This document shows positions 4,967 through 9,136 of a stretch of 9,136 nt of DNA, piece after piece. The stretch lies in assembly GCA_040880405.1 (NCBI GenBank), contig JBBDIM010000006.1, positions 1-9,136 of the forward strand, written 5' to 3'. Numbering within the stretch: position 1 is the first letter of the stretch; every line of letters starts with the position of its first letter. A program made the position numbers and the translations under genes. The stretch is from JBBDIM01 sp040880405. Its GTDB lineage: Bacteria; Planctomycetota; Planctomycetia; Pirellulales; Pirellulaceae. The notes beneath the pieces were generated by a model that ran no database searches, was not told the DNA's origin, and saw nothing but the letters and a program-made list of their open reading frames with translations.

Positions 4967-7306
4967 ATGCACTTTTCCAATGTCAAGCTGATCCTGAACC
5001 GCGAGTTGCGAGACCAGCTCCGCGATCGGCGGACATTGTTTTCCGTGTTGGTGTTGCCGGTCATGCTGTATCCGCTGATGGGTTTGCTGATGACGCAGGT
5101 CATGCAACTTCAGCGAACCCAGCCAACCAAAGTGCGGATCATCGGTGGTGAGGAAATCCCGCAGCGCCCCCCCTTGGTGCAACGAGAGAAGTCACCCCTA
5201 GAGGAGGTCGAGACGACCGACGAGCCTGGCTACCAATTCGCCGATCAGGTTCTCGAGCGGATTGGCTACGATAAGCCGGGAGCGATCGACTTGCGGCTAG
5301 AGGTCGAGTCCCAGAGTATGCCTCCGGAGGAGATTGAGACGCTCGCCCAAACATGGATCGACGAAGGCATCACCGACGCCGTGCTCTACTTTCCTCCCGG
5401 ATTCCAAGCCCGAATCGAGCAACAGAGACAGGACTCGGCCATCGGCGACGATTCGGAGGCCGAGCTCCCCGAACCGATGATCTTTATCAGCAAGCGTCGG
5501 GCCCGCTCGGCCGAGGCCGAACCGCGGGTCTATCGGATCGTCCAGGCGTGGCGGGATCTGTTGATCATCGAAAATCTCCGTGTGAATGAAGTCGCCGACG
5601 AGGTGACCAACCCGTTCAAGGTCGAGACGCTCAACCTGGCGGATGAGTCAACGCAGGGGGCGTTTCTGTGGGCGCGGATTTTTCCGTTCATCCTGGTGAT
5701 TTGGGCCTTGACCGGGGCGTTCTATCCGGCAGTCGATCTGTGCGCCGGAGAGAAAGAACGGGGTACGCTGGAGACCTTACTTTCCAGCCCCGCGCTGCGG
5801 AGCGAAATTGTCGCCGGCAAGCTGTTGGCGATCATGGCTTTCAGTATCGCCACCAGCTTGCTGAACCTGGCGAGTCTGGGGTTCACCGCCAAAATGGTGT
5901 TCGGCCAGATGGCCTCGCCCGATGGGGCGATGGGGCAGATGCTGGGGCCGCCGCCGCTGTGGTCGTTGGGTTGGCTGTTGTTGGCCTTGATTCCGATGGC
6001 GGCGCTGTTTAGCTCCCTCGCTCTTGCGATTGCCGCGATGGCCCGGAGCAGTAAGGAAGGGCAGTACTATCTGTTGCCGCTGCTGATGATCAACTTGCCG
6101 CTGGTGGTGATTCCGGTGTTGCCCTCGGTCGAGCTAAATTTCGCAACCAGTTTGATTCCGGTGACCGGGGTGCTACTGTTGCTCAAAGCGCTGATGGAAT
6201 CGGAGTTCCAATTAGCGCTGACCTACCTTCTGCCGGTGGCGGCCGTGACGACGTTTGGCACGTGGGTGAGTATTCGCTGGGCGATCGATCAGTTCAATAA
6301 TGAATCGGTACTCTTCCGCGAGAGCGAGCAGTTCAGCCTGAAGCTGTGGGCGCGACACATCTGGCGCGATCGCAAGGCGACCCCGACCGCCAGTCAGGCG
6401 ATCATGATGGGGCTGGGTCTGCTGCTGATTAAGACGTTCGGTGGTGGGTGGATCGCGCCGCCGGAATCGGCCCTCGGGTTTGTGCGGTACATGCTGACCA
6501 TTCAGGTGGTCACCATTCTGCTGCCGGTGATTTTGGTCGCTTGGCTGTTGGTCCGCGATTTCAAGAAGACATTTTTGTTGACCGCCCCTGCGCCCAGAAC
6601 TTTGTTAGTGAGTGTTGGCTTGGCGGTGGGTGTCCATCCGTTTGTGGTCCTACTGGGAGAAAACCTTCGCAAGGCGTTCCCGCTACCTGACGGCGTGATC
6701 TATGCCTTGCAGGAAGTGTTGGGATATGCCGAACTTCTGCCCCTGTGGGCGGTTTTGCTGCTGTTTGCCTTGTTGCCGGCGGTGTGCGAGGAATTCGCCT
6801 TCCGCGGGTTCATCCTCTCCGGGCTGCGGCGATTGGGTCACAAGTGGGCGGCGATTGTGGTTTCCGCCCTGTTTTTTGGCGTGATCCATGGCATCTTACA
6901 GCAGTCGATCGCCGCCGCGATCGTGGGGATGCTCATCGGCTACATCGCCGTGCAAACCGGCACCTTGTGGGCCGCGATTGTCTACCACGCCTGCCACAAC
7001 TCGCTCTCGCTATTGAACGGAATCGCCGCCGGCGGGATCGTGAATGAGGGCTGGCTGACCCAATACCCCGCCTTGCGTTTGCTCTTTGCGGAACCGGCCG
7101 AAGGGGCCGAACTAGCGACCTATCATCCGTGGATCGTTGGCTTTTGCGGGATCTTGGCGGTGCTGCTGATCCATTGGCTCAGCAACCGACCGGCCGAGAT
7201 GTCCGAAGAGGAACGCCGCCGCAACGTCCTCGATCATCAATCGACCTACACCAAGTCGAGCGGTATGGGTGAGGATCGATCACCGTTCGATCCGGATGAT
7301 AAGTAA
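4967..7306 (+). CDS. ABC-2 (NatB-like) permease fused to a CPBP-family intramembrane protease
   Basis: The 779-residue protein joins two membrane modules. The N-terminal half is an ABC-2/NatB-type permease: a cytoplasmic start, TM1 at about 24-44, a large soluble loop to about 230, TM2 at 234-254, the conserved CAGEKERGTLETLLSSP (259-275), then further hydrophobic segments at about 283-305, 331-358, 366-384, 393-408 and 415-434. After a charged linker (440-475), more membrane segments lead to a CPBP (CAAX protease/bacteriocin-processing) domain at roughly 585-685. Its catalytic motifs are intact: Glu608-Glu609 and Arg613 (EEFAFR), FFGVIH with His641, and His674/His677-Asn678 (YHACHN). A last hydrophobic stretch lies at 722-738, followed by a polar tail. 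The fusion recurs in planctomycetes, to my knowledge. NatAB is known for Na+ export; whether this pair moves ions, peptides or lipids, and what the protease cuts, cannot be read here. The ribosome-binding site is weak. Confidence 0.88.
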   Translation: MHFSNVKLILNRELRDQLRDRRTLFSVLVLPVMLYPLMGLLMTQVMQLQRTQPTKVRIIGGEEIPQRPPLVQREKSPLEEVETTDEPGYQFADQVLERIGYDKPGAIDLRLEVESQSMPPEEIETLAQTWIDEGITDAVLYFPPGFQARIEQQRQDSAIGDDSEAELPEPMIFISKRRARSAEAEPRVYRIVQAWRDLLIIENLRVNEVADEVTNPFKVETLNLADESTQGAFLWARIFPFILVIWALTGAFYPAVDLCAGEKERGTLETLLSSPALRSEIVAGKLLAIMAFSIATSLLNLASLGFTAKMVFGQMASPDGAMGQMLGPPPLWSLGWLLLALIPMAALFSSLALAIAAMARSSKEGQYYLLPLLMINLPLVVIPVLPSVELNFATSLIPVTGVLLLLKALMESEFQLALTYLLPVAAVTTFGTWVSIRWAIDQFNNESVLFRESEQFSLKLWARHIWRDRKATPTASQAIMMGLGLLLIKTFGGGWIAPPESALGFVRYMLTIQVVTILLPVILVAWLLVRDFKKTFLLTAPAPRTLLVSVGLAVGVHPFVVLLGENLRKAFPLPDGVIYALQEVLGYAELLPLWAVLLLFALLPAVCEEFAFRGFILSGLRRLGHKWAAIVVSALFFGVIHGILQQSIAAAIVGMLIGYIAVQTGTLWAAIVYHACHNSLSLLNGIAAGGIVNEGWLTQYPALRLLFAEPAEGAELATYHPWIVGFCGILAVLLIHWLSNRPAEMSEEERRRNVLDHQSTYTKSSGMGEDRSPFDPDDK

Positions 7307-7310
7307 AAAC

Positions 7311-7384
7311 GGGGTCGGGAGTCTTTTTTCGAAACGTGAGCGGTGGGTACCAGTGACAGGGTAGCCAAAAAGAGTCCCGACCCC
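7311..7384. repeat. REP-like hairpin A, possible terminator for the permease operon
   Basis: Arms at 7311-7328 and 7367-7384 are reverse complements at 17 of 18 positions (GGGGTCGGGAGTCTTTTT type) around a 38-base loop, starting four bases after the permease stop. The right arm runs into five T (7386-7390) and the left arm starts after five A, so the transcript could form a stem followed by a U-run in either direction. The single mismatch, GA[G]TC against GA[C]TC, recurs in hairpin B. Confidence 0.7.
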
Positions 7385-7432
7385 CTTTTTACGCGCGGTG
7401 AGTAAACGTACATGCCGAGAGCCCAATTCATT

Positions 7433-7516
7433 AAAAAGGGGTCAGGACTCTTTTCTTCGTAGCTGGGAGGCGGGGCTGCGATTTCTTGTTTATGAAAAGA
7501 CTCCTGACCCCTTTTT
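7433..7516. repeat. REP-like hairpin B, possible terminator for the HD gene
   Basis: Arms at 7433-7454 and 7495-7516 are reverse complements at 21 of 22 positions (AAAAAGGGGTCAGGACTC type) around a 40-base loop. The element ends 12 bases from the stop of the minus-strand HD gene; on that strand it reads as a stem flanked by A- and T-runs. It belongs to the same family as hairpin A (GGGGTCRGGASTC) but lies in the opposite orientation, as judged by the mismatch base. The loops of A and B are not obviously related. Confidence 0.7.
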
Positions 7517-7528
7517 CACGGTGCCCCG

Positions 7529-8872
7529 TTAACCCGATTCCGGAAACATGCTTTTCACCGTCTCGACAAAGATCCGGTCCGCGTGGGTGTCCGATTCCAA
7601 CTCGCCCGCGAGTTTAGGGTGGACGAACACTCGGACCTTTTTGACGAAGTCGTCGAACTGCCGTTTGGCTAAGGTCTCGACCATCGGCGAGAGCTTCCCC
7701 AAAGGGCGATACTTGCCGGTTTTGGTCTGCTTCACCTCGATGTTGAACTGGACTTCCAGCTTGACCGGCGGGGCGTCAATCAAGATTTCATGCGGAGCAA
7801 CGCGGCGTCCCAGGTGGCGGCTGAGCGCGGTGGCGTACTGATCGGACAGGGCCACCAGCCAGTGGTAAGGCCGCCGCGCGATTTGCGAAAACAGCTCTTC
7901 TCGTTCGGATAGCGTGTATTCAAACAGACGCTTATACAGCCGCCGGGTCGGGCCGAACAAACCTTGCAGCAAGTCACCGGCCGGTCCCTTGCCGGCCGCT
8001 TGCAGCATGCTGTCGATCATCGCCTGCTCCGTTTGGCGGAACAGCAGATCTAGCTCCAATTGCGGCTGGAGCATGAAGAACGCCCGTTGCAGCATCGCCG
8101 TGGCGGACCGAACGGCATGGTGCCAGTACACCTCGCTGAACATCACATACCGCGCAAACACCATCATCTCGGCCGCCGTTTTCCCCTTGTCGGTAATCGC
8201 CAGGCCATCCCCTCGCTGATTGACGCAGAGGCTGGCGATGAGCCGCTGCTGGTCGAAGTTCCGGCCGTAGGGAACCCCGGCGTGGAGGCTATCACGCTGG
8301 AGGTAGTCCATTTTGTCGACGTCGATCGGGCCGGACAAAATGCTTTGCATCAGCTTGTTTTTGCTCCCCGGCGGCTTTTCCGAGAGCAGCGAGACGACAT
8401 CTCTGGGGTTGATGCCCCAATCTTCTCGCAAGCAGTCGGCGACTTCCCCTTCGAGCAAAAAACTGTTGGCGAACAGTTCGTGCTGCGGGACGCCTGGCAG
8501 TCGCATGTCCTCGATCGGGTGGCAGAAGGGCCAGTGTCCCAAATCATGCAGCAGGGCAGCGGCCAGCAGCAGTTCGGCATCGGCGTGGGTCCAGGTTTCT
8601 TGCAGAACCGGTTCATGGGCCAACCGTTGCAAAAAACCGAGCGTGGTCCGGAAAACCCCCAAACTGTGCTCGAACCGCGAGTGATGGGCCGCCGGAAAGA
8701 CCAGCGACACCAACCCCAATTGGCTGATTTTCGTCAACCGCCGAAATTCAGGCGTGTCGATTAAATGGCGAACCCGAGGCGTCAGCGGGACGTCCACTTC
8801 AGGAGGGATCCGCACCATGCTTTGCCGAGCATGCAGCCCCACGATTTCCGGTAATTCGAGCAGGTTATCCAT
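7529..8872 (-). CDS. HD-domain phosphohydrolase, SAMHD1/dGTPase-like
   Basis: The 447-residue cytoplasmic protein has an N-terminal HD domain with all metal ligands in place: His69 in SRFEHSLGV, His109-Asp110 in LLHDLGHWPFCHPIE, and Asp186 in GPIDVDKMDYLQRDS. The 'IDVDKxDYxxRD' block and the opening DTPEFRRLTKISQLGLVSLVFPAAHHSRFEHSLG are characteristic of the SAMHD1/YdhJ/dGTPase-like branch, which removes triphosphate from dNTPs. That activity is known for some members and only inferred here. The remaining 240 residues are helical in appearance, with a final part (VKLEVQFNIEVKQTKTGKYRPL) that I do not recognise. The ATG at 8872 gives the natural start, but no Shine-Dalgarno precedes it; the upstream sequence is a 10-bp palindrome AGGTATACCT (8878-8887). 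It is monocistronic in this window and convergent with the permease gene. Confidence 0.88.
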   Translation of the reverse strand: MDNLLELPEIVGLHARQSMVRIPPEVDVPLTPRVRHLIDTPEFRRLTKISQLGLVSLVFPAAHHSRFEHSLGVFRTTLGFLQRLAHEPVLQETWTHADAELLLAAALLHDLGHWPFCHPIEDMRLPGVPQHELFANSFLLEGEVADCLREDWGINPRDVVSLLSEKPPGSKNKLMQSILSGPIDVDKMDYLQRDSLHAGVPYGRNFDQQRLIASLCVNQRGDGLAITDKGKTAAEMMVFARYVMFSEVYWHHAVRSATAMLQRAFFMLQPQLELDLLFRQTEQAMIDSMLQAAGKGPAGDLLQGLFGPTRRLYKRLFEYTLSEREELFSQIARRPYHWLVALSDQYATALSRHLGRRVAPHEILIDAPPVKLEVQFNIEVKQTKTGKYRPLGKLSPMVETLAKRQFDDFVKKVRVFVHPKLAGELESDTHADRIFVETVKSMFPESG

Positions 8873-8877
8873 GCCGG

Positions 8878-8887
8878 AGGTATACCT
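8878..8887. promoter_or_regulatory. Perfect 10-bp palindrome just upstream of the HD gene
   Basis: AGGTATACCT lies five bases upstream of the HD gene's start codon, where a ribosome-binding site would be expected. It could be an operator or chance; a 10-bp palindrome alone is weak evidence. Confidence 0.25.
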
Positions 8888-8954
8888 TAACCGGGCGAAA
8901 AATAGAAGCGGGGAAGAAAAGCCGACTCAGAAGCAGGGCGGCATACCGAATTCC

Positions 8955-9046
8955 GGGTGCCATGCCCACGCCCTCCAACGTGGGCATGTTTTGGCGGGAA
9001 ATCATCCCACCGGCAACCCTCATTATCGACTATGGAAATGGCACCC
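8955..9046. repeat. Nested inverted repeat with a terminator-like inner hairpin
   Basis: The outer arms GGGTGCCAT (8955-8963) and ATGGCACCC (9038-9046) are perfect 9-bp complements. Inside, CATGCCCACG (8961-8970) and CGTGGGCATG (8979-8988) form a perfect 10-bp stem with an eight-base loop, followed by TTTT (8989-8992). The inner unit could terminate a plus-strand transcript, but no plus-strand gene ends here, so a dispersed repeat is more likely. Confidence 0.6.
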
Positions 9047-9136
9047 ACGGGGTTCCCACAGCGGTAAAAGTCGTGCCGGGGGCCAACCTAGGCACTTTCC
9101 GCCCCCCGGTTTACAATACGGGATTCCCACAGGTGG
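9047..9136. other. Window end: non-coding, with a GC stem and a 9-bp direct repeat
   Basis: CCGGGGG (9076-9082) can pair with CCCCCGG (9103-9109). TTCCCACAG occurs at 9053-9061 and again at 9124-9132. TACAAT at 9112-9117 resembles a -10 box for a gene beyond the window, but I see no good -35 at the right distance. No reading frame is supported. Confidence 0.35.

Noticed and set aside
7307..7528. Hairpins A and B as an IS element or MITE with one pair of TIRs
   Set aside because: Each hairpin is self-contained, the loops are unrelated and no transposase or target duplication is visible; an inverted REP pair fits better.
8060..8764. Plus-strand open frame of 234 codons opposite the HD gene
   Set aside because: It is a shadow of the HD gene, whose minus-strand frame holds all HD metal-binding motifs.

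Overview
The window looks like ordinary chromosomal DNA from a planctomycete, most likely of the Pirellulaceae type. The reasons are the gene order guanylate kinase (C-terminus only) - RNA polymerase omega - CoaC - CoaB, the split rather than fused CoaB/CoaC, an ABC-2 permease fused to a CPBP intramembrane protease, weak or absent Shine-Dalgarno sequences, and long intergenic gaps filled with palindromic repeats. The taxonomic call is inference; no rRNA or other decisive marker is present.

Layout. 1-1540 (+) is a tightly packed operon: the last 21 codons of a probable gmk, rpoZ, coaC and coaB, with junctions of 0 bp, a 4-bp overlap and 3 bp. coaC carries an in-frame TAA at codon 17, exactly where the family has the Tyr of its flavin-binding loop. 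1541-2119 is non-coding and rich in hairpins. 2120-2518 (-) is a hotdog-fold (YbgC/4HBT) acyl-CoA thioesterase. 2519-3389 is a gene-free gap with several different inverted-repeat families and, near its right end, a good sigma-70-like promoter. 3390-3881 (+) is a two-ACT-domain protein. 4157-7306 (+) is an exporter pair: a NatA-like ATPase and a 779-residue NatB-like permease/CPBP protease fusion. 7307-7528 holds two hairpin repeats in opposite orientation between convergent genes, and they may also end transcription on both strands. 7529-8872 (-) is an HD-domain phosphohydrolase of the SAMHD1/dGTPase-like group. 8873-9136 is non-coding with further inverted repeats.

How the genes work together. 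CoaC and CoaB perform the two consecutive steps from 4'-phosphopantothenate to 4'-phosphopantetheine in coenzyme A synthesis. They sit with gmk and rpoZ in one housekeeping transcription unit. The NatA-like ATPase should energise the adjacent permease, whose C-terminal protease domain keeps its catalytic motifs. The thioesterase, ACT and HD genes are separate units with no visible link to these.

I see no phage, conjugative, CRISPR or defence system. The observations most worth a second look are the nonsense codon in coaC, the covarying double palindrome at 2878-2939, and the paired REP-like hairpins at 7311-7516 with a shared, orientation-swapped mismatch.
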